A DNA stretch of 64,000 bases from Planctomycetota bacterium (lineage in GTDB: Bacteria; Planctomycetota; JAJSAM01; JAJVHW01), in NCBI GenBank assembly GCA_024280885.1, contig JAJRPF010000020.1, positions 88,697 through 152,696 on the forward strand, written 5' to 3'. The position numbers and the translations under genes are program-made. The notes beneath the pieces were generated by a model. The model was not told the origin of the DNA. It did not search any database and worked only from the letters and a program-made list of their open reading frames with translations. Positions within the stretch are counted from its first letter, which is position 1. Each line of letters opens with the position of its first letter. Shown here one piece after another: positions 54,826 through 62,956 of this stretch.

Positions 54826-55869
54826 ATGACATCTCTCCCTATCTCGCGGCGAGCCGGCGGCATTCTGTCTCGCGGCGTTCTGTTTCTCTCTCTGGTCGCT
54901 CTCTGCGGCTGCGTCTCCGACGACGAAGTCGAGCCGATCGAGACCAAGACCGAAGCGACGGCGACGGTGTCGAACCGGGCCGAGTACGGCCGGACGCTGC
55001 AATTGCTGGACGTGCACGTGGGGAAATACGTCTTCTGGAAGTCGCAGCCCGGCGGCAAGTCCTCGGATGCGTCGCGCGAGCGCTACGTCGAGCGCATGGC
55101 CTCGGTCTCGATGGTGCGCCTCTACCAGGATCAGCTCATTGAGACTGCGGGCGATTCGAGTGACCTCGGTCGGCAACGGATCGCCGCGAAGTCGTTGGCG
55201 TTCGCGACCGACCCCTCTGCCGTGACCACGCTGGCGTCGCTTCTGCGGATCGACGGCGACACCCGCTTGATCGTCAACGCCACGTTCGCACTCGCCGAGT
55301 TGCGTAGCCCGTCCACACCCGCGCCGCCGCTCATCGACATGCTCTCGCACATCGATCCGGACGTGCGCAACAACAGCTTGCTCGCGCTGCATAAGACGAT
55401 GGAGTCCCGACGCATGACCGGCGCCCCGCCGCTCCTGCCCATCGAGAAAGCCCAGGCGGTCCCGCTGATCGAGGCTGCGCTCTTCGAGCCCTCCGATCCG
55501 CAGATTCGCGGCCACGCCGCGGCGTGTCTCGGGACGATCGGAGACCGGGCCTCGGTGGAGCCGTTGATCAACCTCCTTCCCGATCCCGAACCGTTCGTGC
55601 GCACGCGGACGGCCGTGGCGCTCGGCAACATCGGCGATCCGCGCGCGATCACGGCGCTCGTGGCGGTGATCGACGAGACGTCGCAGGGGACGCCGCGCAC
55701 CGCGGTCACGTTGGCGCTCCAGGCGATCGTCGAGCGTGGCGGCCGCACCGTGCCGCCCTACATGGCGCAGACCGAGCGCGCGTGGATCGCGTTCTTGAAG
55801 GAACGCCTGGGCCCCGAGAGCTTCATTCCGGGCTCCGATGCTTCAGGGGGCGACTCCCCGCGCCGATGA
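54826..55869 (+). CDS. HEAT-repeat lipoprotein
   Basis: 347 residues; GAGGA lies 6 nt before the ATG. A signal peptide ends in a lipobox (VALCGCVSD, Cys near 29). The C-terminal ~230 residues are HEAT/PBS-lyase-like repeats (LIVNATFALAELRSPSTPAP, HAAACLGTIGDRASVEPLIN, RTAVALGNIGDPRAITALVA). They form a protein-binding solenoid, probably in the periplasm. The next gene starts 8 bp after its stop, so the two are probably one operon. Confidence 0.85.
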   Translation: MTSLPISRRAGGILSRGVLFLSLVALCGCVSDDEVEPIETKTEATATVSNRAEYGRTLQLLDVHVGKYVFWKSQPGGKSSDASRERYVERMASVSMVRLYQDQLIETAGDSSDLGRQRIAAKSLAFATDPSAVTTLASLLRIDGDTRLIVNATFALAELRSPSTPAPPLIDMLSHIDPDVRNNSLLALHKTMESRRMTGAPPLLPIEKAQAVPLIEAALFEPSDPQIRGHAAACLGTIGDRASVEPLINLLPDPEPFVRTRTAVALGNIGDPRAITALVAVIDETSQGTPRTAVTLALQAIVERGGRTVPPYMAQTERAWIAFLKERLGPESFIPGSDASGGDSPRR

Positions 55870-55876
55870 CCTCGGC

Positions 55877-57271
55877 ATGAGGTCTCTCTTCCTGCGCGCG
55901 GCGATGATCGCCGCCCTCGTGACCACGTTCGTCCCGTCGGTCGCTGCCGAGGACGTGATCGTCCTGACGTCGGGGCGCGAGTTGCGTGGCGTTGTCATCG
56001 ACGAGACGGATGAGCGCGTGCGTCTGCGGATCGAGGGCGGGTCACTCTGGTACCCGCGCGATCGCATTCGCGAGATCCGCCGCGACGTGGACGCTGACGC
56101 AGCGGCTGCTGCGGCCGACCAGGCTCGGACCGAGCATTTCCTCCTCTACTCCGACGGTCGTCGTGTCGGCACACGGGTCCTGCGCTATACGCCGCGGAAG
56201 GACGGTCACCAATGGGAGTCGCACGTCGTCTTCCTGGGCGAAGACGGCATGCCCGTCCTCGACCTGCGCACCATCGAGCGCAGCGATCGCGACTATCGTC
56301 CGGTTCTCTTCCAGATCCAGGAGACGCCCACCGACGCCATCCCGCGCTTGATCCGCGGCGAGGTCATCGGTTCCCGGCTCGAGATCGGTGTGACAGCCGC
56401 CGGTGAGACCGAGAAGATCCTGATGGACGTGAAGCCAGGAGCCCGCTTCCCGCTGGCCGCGCAGGCGGAGTTCTCGAAGACGCTGGCGGACGTGGATCAG
56501 GCGGGCCCCGCCGACGCCGGAAGTCCCGCGGCGACGAAGCCGATCCCGGTCTTCTTGCCGTACATTCGTCGTTGGCGGCAGGTCACGTTTCGCAACGCCG
56601 GCTCTCGCGTAGTCGACGCCGCCGGAGCCGGGCTGCGCGTGCGGCTGATCGAGCGCCGCTGCGACGCACTGCGGGAGATGGTCTGGGTCGACTCACGCGG
56701 CAACACGCGGCTCGCGGACATCAACGGAGCCTCGCTGCGCGCGCTTGCGGCCCCGGCATCGGTGGTTGTGGCCGTTGCGGGGGGCGAGCCGGATCGGGTG
56801 ACCGGCACTGACAGCGCCGCCCGGACGGTGTTCCGCGATCCCGTGCTCGGTTTCTCGATCCGCAAGCCGGATCCGTCCTGGCTCTTCGAGGAACCTGCCT
56901 CCGCCGGTGGCGCAGCCCTGCTCGTCGTCCGCAACCGTCCCATGAGCGCGTCGATCGATGTGATCCGCGACGAAGCGCCCTCCGCCGGCGTGACGCTCAG
57001 ACAAGCCGGTGCGGCACTTGAGCGGCTCCTGCGGGCGCACTCCCGCGACCTCGAGGTCGTCCGACAGGGTGTTCGCGAGGGCGCCGACGGCGCGTACTAC
57101 GAACTTGAGGTGCGCGCGACGACGAAGGGCGAACGGACGGCGACGCTCGCTCACGTCTACGTCTCGGATCGCGGTGTGTATCGCCTCCTCGCCGCCTGCC
57201 CCGCGGCGCGCTTCGAACTTGCGCGCGGCGAACTCGAGGAGATCCTCCTCTCGTTCCGCATCGACGCGTAG
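55877..57271 (+). CDS. Secreted hypothetical protein with C-terminal PsbP-like region
   Basis: 464 residues from the ATG at 55877, just after the HEAT-gene stop. A signal peptide (AAMIAALVTTFVPSVAAE) is followed by VIVLTSGRELRGVVIDETDE, a small SH3-like beta unit often found at the start of planctomycete secreted proteins. The middle is unrecognised. The C-terminal ~130 residues (DPVLGFSIRKPDPSWLF, then TLAHVYVSDRGVYRLLAACP) resemble the PsbP/DUF1795 fold. The function is unknown. Confidence 0.75.
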   Translation: MRSLFLRAAMIAALVTTFVPSVAAEDVIVLTSGRELRGVVIDETDERVRLRIEGGSLWYPRDRIREIRRDVDADAAAAAADQARTEHFLLYSDGRRVGTRVLRYTPRKDGHQWESHVVFLGEDGMPVLDLRTIERSDRDYRPVLFQIQETPTDAIPRLIRGEVIGSRLEIGVTAAGETEKILMDVKPGARFPLAAQAEFSKTLADVDQAGPADAGSPAATKPIPVFLPYIRRWRQVTFRNAGSRVVDAAGAGLRVRLIERRCDALREMVWVDSRGNTRLADINGASLRALAAPASVVVAVAGGEPDRVTGTDSAARTVFRDPVLGFSIRKPDPSWLFEEPASAGGAALLVVRNRPMSASIDVIRDEAPSAGVTLRQAGAALERLLRAHSRDLEVVRQGVREGADGAYYELEVRATTKGERTATLAHVYVSDRGVYRLLAACPAARFELARGELEEILLSFRIDA

Positions 57272-57381
57272 AGGTGCGGCCAGCAGCCCCTAGCGCTCCG
57301 TCGACTCGGGGCTTCCCGTGGCGGCCGGCCTCGCAAGCCGTGTACGTGCGACGGTAGGCTCGGATAGGGTCATCCGCTTGC

Positions 57382-58650
57382 ATGGCTACACCGACGACTT
57401 CGCCCGCCCCTGTGCGCCTGGCCGCGACGTTCTGCACCGACTCGGTCCTCGGGCGTTTCGGGCTCGGCGGCCCCGGTCTCTACACGGCGCGCGCGCTTCG
57501 GCGCGTCGTTCCGAACGCGCTCATCATCGCCCGCGATGTGGCTCCGGGAGCGGGGATCGCGGCGAGCGATTGCCGGTTGGTCCGGCCCGCGTGGTGGCGT
57601 CGGACGCTCCGCGGGACGCGTTTTCACGCGCTGCAGCTTCGGCCACAGGAACTCGACCGCCTTGAATTCGACCGCAAGGCTGCGCGCGTGCTGACGCCGA
57701 GCGCGCTCGTCATCGGCGAGAACAGCACGTCGCGCGCGACGTTCGAACGGGCACGGAGTCTCGGCGCTCGCACGATCCTGCTGCAGCACAACCCGCCGTT
57801 CCGGCGCATGCGGGCTGAACTCGAGATCGAGCGGCAGCGGTGGGGCGGTCCGCCGCCCATCGTCACGGAGCGGCTCATCGAGCAATGCGATGCGGAACTC
57901 CTCCTCGCCGACGCCGTGGTCACCTTCTCCGCGCGTGTGGCGCGTGAACTCGTCGAAGAGGGAGTGCCGGAGGAGCGCGTCGTGCGCGCGCAATTTGGCG
58001 TGGACTGCGACCGCTTCAGGCCGCGCGGCTCCGCCGCCTCTTCTGATGCCGAGAACGGTGCGAAGAGCGATACCGCGCGGCGCGGGTTCACCGTCGTGAG
58101 CGTCGGCTGGCTCAACACACGCAAGGGCTATCCAGACCTGGTCACCGCGTTCCGTGACGCGCACCTGCCCGCTGCGCGGCTGCGGCTGCACGGCGGGAGC
58201 AACGACCGCTTTCATCACGATCTCGTCGCACGTCTGCGCGGCGACGCCGATGTCGCTGTCGTGCGCGGCCCCGTCGTGGACACGCTGGCCGAGGCCGATG
58301 TGTTCGTGCTGCCGAGTGTCAGCGAGGGCTTTGGTCTTGCTGCGCTCGAGGCGATGGCCTGCGGGCTGCCGGTCGTTGTGACCGACCACTGCGGCGTGGC
58401 GCAGAACATCGTGGATGGCGAGAACGGGTTCATTGTTCCGGCGCGCGACCCCGCGGCGCTCGGGGAGGTTCTCGGGCGACTCACGGATCCAGAAGTGCGC
58501 GCCGCAGTCGGGCGGGCGGCGCGCGCGACGGCCGAGTCGCTCAGTTGGGAGTCCTACGAAGAGCGTGTCGGCACGATCTGCGCCGGATACCTTCCGCCGT
58601 CTGCTCCCGGCGGCGTGCCACGCGCCGGCCCGGTCGGAGTGCCGAGTTGA
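57382..58650 (+). CDS. Glycosyltransferase, GT4 family
   Basis: 422 residues. The C-terminal half is a GT-B fold of GT4 type: TVVSVGWLNTRKGYPDLVTA (sugar nucleotide region), VFVLPSVSEGFGLAALEAMA with the E-x7-E motif, and GLPVVVTDHCGV. The N-terminal half (LGRFGLGGPGLYTARALRRV) has the acceptor-binding glycine loop. It transfers a sugar from a nucleotide donor while keeping the anomeric configuration; donor and acceptor are unknown. The next glycosyltransferase starts 2 bp after its stop. Confidence 0.92.
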   Translation: MATPTTSPAPVRLAATFCTDSVLGRFGLGGPGLYTARALRRVVPNALIIARDVAPGAGIAASDCRLVRPAWWRRTLRGTRFHALQLRPQELDRLEFDRKAARVLTPSALVIGENSTSRATFERARSLGARTILLQHNPPFRRMRAELEIERQRWGGPPPIVTERLIEQCDAELLLADAVVTFSARVARELVEEGVPEERVVRAQFGVDCDRFRPRGSAASSDAENGAKSDTARRGFTVVSVGWLNTRKGYPDLVTAFRDAHLPAARLRLHGGSNDRFHHDLVARLRGDADVAVVRGPVVDTLAEADVFVLPSVSEGFGLAALEAMACGLPVVVTDHCGVAQNIVDGENGFIVPARDPAALGEVLGRLTDPEVRAAVGRAARATAESLSWESYEERVGTICAGYLPPSAPGGVPRAGPVGVPS

Positions 58651-58651
58651 G

Positions 58652-59830
58652 ATGATCCATTACTTCACCAGTGCTGCGACGAACTACCTGCCGAAGGCGC
58701 GTGTGCTGGCGCGGTCGGTGAAGGCGCACCATCCCGAGGGCTGTTTCACACTGCTCCTCTGCGACGACCCGCCGCCGGGATTCGACCTTGCGAACGAGCC
58801 CTTCGATCGCATGGTTCGCCTCCCGGACCTGAGTATCCCCGACGTTGCCGCCTGGACGTTCAAGCACTCGGTCGTCGAGTTGTGCACGGCCGTCAAGGGG
58901 GCTGTGCTTCACCGACTGCTCATCGAAGAGTCCACCGAGATGGTGATCTATCTCGATCCGGACATGCGTGTGCTCTCGTCGCTCGACGGTCTGCACGCGG
59001 AGATCCGCCGCGGCAGCATTGCACTCACTCCGCATTGCACGCGTCCCGAAGAGACGCTCGCGGCGATCGAGCGGGTCGAGATCAACACTCTGATCTACGG
59101 CGTGTTCAATCTGGGCTTCGTCGGCGTGCGTCCGACCGACCAAGGGCTGGCGTTCGCGCACTGGTGGCGCGATCGCCTACTCGCGTTCTGCTACGACGAG
59201 AAGGAGCGCGGACTCTTCACGGATCAGCGCTGGTGCGACCTTGTGCCGTGCCTCTTCGAGGACGTCGCGATCCTGCGCAGTCCGGCCTACAACCTCTGCC
59301 ATTGGAACGTCCCCGGTCGCTCGATCACGCAGGACGACGACGGGACGTTGTTGGTCGACGGCGAACCCGTCGCGTTCTTTCACTTCAGTGGGTTCGATTG
59401 GGCGCTCGATCTCGAGCGCTTGCCGAAGGACGGCGCGGCGGCGTCGTTGCTCGTCGCACTGCGTGATCAATACGCCGCCGACCTCGACTTCGCAGGCCAC
59501 GCTGAGCTGCGGACCGTACCGGCGGCCCACGGCGTCTACAGCGATGGCGAGACCGTCACGATGGGGGAGCGCATCTACTACCGTGCGCGGCCGGAGCTTG
59601 CCGAGCGCTTTCCCGAACCACTTTCCGTTCCCGCTGACGGGTCTGGGTACCGTGGCCACTACCGCCGCGAAGCGCCGACAGCGAGGCATCCGGATCTCGA
59701 ACGTGTCGGCCTGACGGCGACGGATCTGACGCGCCTACTGGACGAGGTGTATCGGTCGTGGTCGTGGCGCATCGGGCAGGCTGTGACGGCCCCCGCCCGC
59801 GTGCTGATGCGGTGGTTCGGCGCTCGGTAA
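58652..59830 (+). CDS. Glycosyltransferase, GT-A fold, GT8-like
   Basis: 392 residues from the ATG 2 bp after the GT4 stop. It starts IHYFTSAATNYLPKARVLAR, a nucleotide-diphospho-sugar transferase entrance. The metal motif is IYLDPDMRV (DxD as DPD), and NLGFVGVRPTDQG and LCHWNVPGRSI are GT8-type downstream motifs. No signal peptide or membrane helix is visible. It is probably co-transcribed with the GT4 gene for one surface glycan. Confidence 0.85.
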   Translation: MIHYFTSAATNYLPKARVLARSVKAHHPEGCFTLLLCDDPPPGFDLANEPFDRMVRLPDLSIPDVAAWTFKHSVVELCTAVKGAVLHRLLIEESTEMVIYLDPDMRVLSSLDGLHAEIRRGSIALTPHCTRPEETLAAIERVEINTLIYGVFNLGFVGVRPTDQGLAFAHWWRDRLLAFCYDEKERGLFTDQRWCDLVPCLFEDVAILRSPAYNLCHWNVPGRSITQDDDGTLLVDGEPVAFFHFSGFDWALDLERLPKDGAAASLLVALRDQYAADLDFAGHAELRTVPAAHGVYSDGETVTMGERIYYRARPELAERFPEPLSVPADGSGYRGHYRREAPTARHPDLERVGLTATDLTRLLDEVYRSWSWRIGQAVTAPARVLMRWFGAR

Positions 59831-59862
59831 GGCGATGGTTGAGCGATGCCTGAAGCGGCGCG

Positions 59863-60864
59863 TCAGTCAGCCACAGACTGTGCGTGGCGAGCCGCGCTTG
59901 TCGGCGCGATCAGGTGGCGCAGGCTCTCGAGGATTTCGCCCGGCGACCGGGCGAAGCGGAGCGAGCGGGCGGCGTAGCGGCGCGTGCCGGTGGCATCTTT
60001 GGCCTGCGCATAGAGACTGGCGACCAGCACATGGCGGTACCGCGTATTGCGCAGAAGTGCGGCGCGGCACGTGGTCGGGACGCCGTCGATCCGGCGCGTC
60101 AGCCAGGTCAGCGTGGCGCACCAGCCGCGGTTGAAATCGAGGACGTGCGTCGATCGCGTGCCGGGCCGCATGCGGCGGTACATGACACTCTCCGGATCGT
60201 GGACGAACTGACATCCGGCGAAGGCCATCCGAGTCCAGAGATCGACGTCCTCGACGAGCGGCTCGAGATCGCGAAAACCGCCCACGGCCTCGAACTCCGC
60301 TCGGCGTACGAGCGCCGCGCCGGGACCGAAACCGATCAGGTACTCGCCCCTCAGCAGCGCGGCGACCATGTCCGCGCCTGACGTTCGGGTGGGGACGTCC
60401 CGTGTGGCTGCCGTGGCGCTCTCTGAGGCTTGCCCGTCGAGTTCGCCGCGAAACTCGACCGTCCGTGAGTAGACGACGCTCGCCGTCCGGGAAGCGTCCA
60501 GCACATTGCATTGGGTGGCGATCTTATCGATGTCGATCAGGTCGTCGGCATCGAGGAAGCAGAGGTAGTCTGCGCGTGCCTCCTTCGTGCCGCGATTGCG
60601 TGCGATGGACGGCCCACTCGACGCCTGCTCGACGACACGGAGTCGCGCGTCTCGCTTCGCCACCGCGCGCACGATTTCCAGCGTGTCGTCCGTCGATCCA
60701 TCATCGACCACGATGACCTCTACGCGTGCCTCACTCTGCGCGAGGGCGCTCCGCAACGTCGCCTCGATCGTGCCCCCTGCGTTCCACGCCGGGACGATGA
60801 TCGCCGCACGGGGAATCGGTGGTGGTGCCCTGCCGTCGGCGTCGGCGCGCTCGGCGTCAGCCAT
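59863..60864 (-). CDS. Glycosyltransferase family 2
   Basis: 333 residues. The GT2 core is complete: AAIIVPAWNAGGTIEATLRS, VIVVDDGSTDDTLEIV, NRGTKEARADYLCFLDADD (DxD), and the catalytic-base region LEPLVEDVDLWTRMAF (ED). The C-terminal ~100 residues are helical and basic. It adds a sugar with inversion; the acceptor is unknown. The ATG at 60864 overlaps the 3' end of a sulfotransferase fragment by 8 bp. Confidence 0.93.
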   Translation of the reverse strand: MADAERADADGRAPPPIPRAAIIVPAWNAGGTIEATLRSALAQSEARVEVIVVDDGSTDDTLEIVRAVAKRDARLRVVEQASSGPSIARNRGTKEARADYLCFLDADDLIDIDKIATQCNVLDASRTASVVYSRTVEFRGELDGQASESATAATRDVPTRTSGADMVAALLRGEYLIGFGPGAALVRRAEFEAVGGFRDLEPLVEDVDLWTRMAFAGCQFVHDPESVMYRRMRPGTRSTHVLDFNRGWCATLTWLTRRIDGVPTTCRAALLRNTRYRHVLVASLYAQAKDATGTRRYAARSLRFARSPGEILESLRHLIAPTSAARHAQSVAD

Positions 60865-61069
60865 CGAATGACACCTGTTCTAGTTCCCGTTCCAGCTTGC
60901 GGGCGCGCAGGCCGCCGAACTCCTCGTCTTCGAAGTGTCCGTGCGGGTTGCCTTCGTCCGGGCCGAGGGACTTGCCGTCGTCGAGCACCAAGCCGGAGCG
61001 CCGCAGCCAGGACGCGACGAATGAGGTTCCGGAGCGGTGCATCCCTGCGATGCAGAAGGGCCCGGCCAC
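60857..61069 (-). pseudogene. Truncated sulfotransferase (N-terminal PAPS-binding part only)
   Basis: 70 residues from GTG. CIAGMHRSGTSFVASWLRRS is the 5'-phosphosulfate-binding loop of PAPS sulfotransferases, and GPDEGNPHGHFEDEEF matches the next conserved stretch. Full enzymes are about 250-300 residues, so the 3'-phosphate-binding site and the rest are missing. The frame ends in a true stop inside the glycosyltransferase start. It is either a remnant after deletion or a shortened gene. The Sat-CysC enzyme in the same window would make its cofactor. Confidence 0.75.
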
Positions 61070-61077
61070 GGTCTGGC

Positions 61078-62214
61078 TCAGAGTCCCGCGCCGCCCTGGG
61101 CGGGGAGGCTCAGCACGAACCGCGCGCCGCCGGTGGATGCGCGTTCGACACGGATGCGTCCGCCGTGGGCCTCGGCCGTGGCGCGGACGAGGGAGAGGCC
61201 GAGCCCCGTGCCGCGCCCGCGGGGTTTCGTCGTGAAGAACGGCTCGAAGATCCGATCGCGAACGGCCACTGGAACTCCGGGCCCGTTGTCCTCGACCTCG
61301 AGAGCCACGCGATCGCGATCGCGGGCGGCGCGTAGCACGATGCGCTGTTCCGCCGGTCGTCCCGAGACGGCGTACTCGGCGTTTGTGACCAGATTGAGGA
61401 TGGCTTGGACCAGGCGATGGAAATCGCCCTGGACGAAGGGCAGATCGGGATCGATCTCGACGCGCAGGTCGATGCCTTGCGTCTGTGCCGCGTAGCTCCG
61501 GAACTCCTCCACCTTGCGCGCGACGTCCTGCAGCAGGAGCGGCCGCATTTCCATCTGTTCGCTGCGCGCGAGATCGAGCAGGTTCTTGACGATGCGGCGG
61601 CAGCGCTGGGCCTCGTCACGGATGCACGTGAGTTCCTCGCGCGGCAGCGAGGGATCGTCGTCGGCGAGCAGGATCTCGGCGAAGCCGAGGACGCTTGTGA
61701 GTGGATTGTTCAACTCGTGCGCCACGCTTGAGAGCAACTCGCCGATCGACGCGAGCCGCTCGGCCTGGTCGATATGCGTCCGCAACCGCTCCTCCGCCGA
61801 TGCGTCTTGAAGGGCGACGATGACGAGGCCCTCTGTAGCAGAAGAGCGGGCGCGCAATTCGCTGCGGTGTTCGGTACTCGCCACGCGACAGGTTGTCGGC
61901 GGGCACAGCAGCGCCGCCGCCGCATCGTCACCGAGCAGTTCGTGGAGTGACGCCGGCGGATCGCCGTCCGTGGTGAGCGCCTCCGGCCCCAGGAGCGTCG
62001 CGGCGTCCTCGTTCAGGACCACGACGGTGCCCTCGGAAGTGGTCACGAGTGCCGCGCCGGGCCATGCCGCGACCGCCGAAGCGAGCGCAGTCGGCGTGGA
62101 GGACGCGGCGATGGAGGATGCGGACGACGCGGGAGTGGAGACGGTGGGGTCAGGCGCAGCGCTGGTCACACGGGGGATGTTGGCACGCACGCGACGGCGA
62201 GGCAACGTCCGCAC
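61078..62214 (-). CDS. Soluble PAS-domain histidine kinase
   Basis: 378 residues; the first start is GTG at 62214 and a GTG at 62169 is an alternative. The N-terminus is Ala/Ser/Thr-rich and disordered. A PAS-like domain (ALVTTSEGTVVVLNEDAATL) lies about residues 50-140. HisKA has the phosphoacceptor in SSVAHELNNPLTSVLGFAE. HATPase_c has NLVTNAEYAV, DNGPGV and GRGTGLGLSLV. No membrane segment is visible, so it is cytoplasmic. No response regulator is adjacent. Confidence 0.92.
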   Translation of the reverse strand: MRTLPRRRVRANIPRVTSAAPDPTVSTPASSASSIAASSTPTALASAVAAWPGAALVTTSEGTVVVLNEDAATLLGPEALTTDGDPPASLHELLGDDAAAALLCPPTTCRVASTEHRSELRARSSATEGLVIVALQDASAEERLRTHIDQAERLASIGELLSSVAHELNNPLTSVLGFAEILLADDDPSLPREELTCIRDEAQRCRRIVKNLLDLARSEQMEMRPLLLQDVARKVEEFRSYAAQTQGIDLRVEIDPDLPFVQGDFHRLVQAILNLVTNAEYAVSGRPAEQRIVLRAARDRDRVALEVEDNGPGVPVAVRDRIFEPFFTTKPRGRGTGLGLSLVRATAEAHGGRIRVERASTGGARFVLSLPAQGGAGL

Positions 62215-62956
62215 TTCTCAATCTGAGGTTTCGAGTGCGGAATTGCGTGAGGTCTCGAGTGGGGCGGAGACTCGCGTGAGATGCGACGTGTGCGTGCGTG
62301 GAGACCAGCGAGTAGGACCGGACGCGGCCAACGAACTCCTGAGTGGTATTGGGCATAGAGGTGGGAGGAGTCCGCTGCGTTTGCCGGGGGCAGCCGGCTT
62401 CGGTCGGCAATGCGCTCGGATTGGGCATTGGGAAGGAAGGAAGACGTGGGGTCGAACACATGCACGACAACCAACGTCCGGCCTTCTCGATGGTCTCCGG
62501 GAGCCGGTGGCGAAGGAGGATGGTTGCTCTACTTCGTCTCGCGGCTCGCCGTCGCATTGTCAGTTGCGTGGGTCCGCGTTGCGTTCCCTCGCTGACCTCG
62601 CGCCTCGTGGGCGGCGGGTCGTTTCCTCACTGGATCTGACGCATGTCGCGTGCCGGAAAGTCCGACGAAACTCGTGCGAGGTCGAAAAAACGTTCGCGCG
62701 AGAACGATCTGCGGCTGGAGCGCGTGAGCAGGCGCGCGTGAGCCACATCAGTTGACCGATGCGAGTGACTGGCCGATGCAAGCGAGTGGGCGAGCGACTC
62801 GGCCAGCGCACCACTCCCATCTACGCCAGATGTAGTCCCGACGTATCCCTGCGCTGCGTTCCAGCGGGCTCTTCCCTGCCGAGTTCATCGGCATTCTCGT
62901 GAAGTCGCGGGAGCGGAATCTCTCTCGTTCGCCTGGGGCGAGTACGATCCGGCGCG
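62215..62956. other. Long intergenic region with no supported gene
   Basis: About 740 bases between the histidine kinase and the edge kinase. Frames on both strands overlap and have shadow-like composition. A near repeat of GAGGT(T/C)TCGAGTG occurs at about 62225 and 62250. I see no convincing RNA gene. Confidence 0.45.

Noticed and set aside
57271..57322. Resemblance of sequence after 57271 (GTGCGGCCAGCAGCCCC) and after comF (8940) to the MITE ends
   Set aside because: Only short stretches match, without paired termini of the right length; GC-rich chance similarity cannot be excluded.
60857..60859. TGA ending the sulfotransferase fragment as a Sec codon
   Set aside because: The frame after it is the shadow of the real GT2 gene and gives low-complexity basic sequence.
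62166..62474. Minus-strand 102-codon frame in the 62.2-62.9 kb gap
   Set aside because: No start context, hydrophobic pattern or motif; composition resembles the random frames around it.
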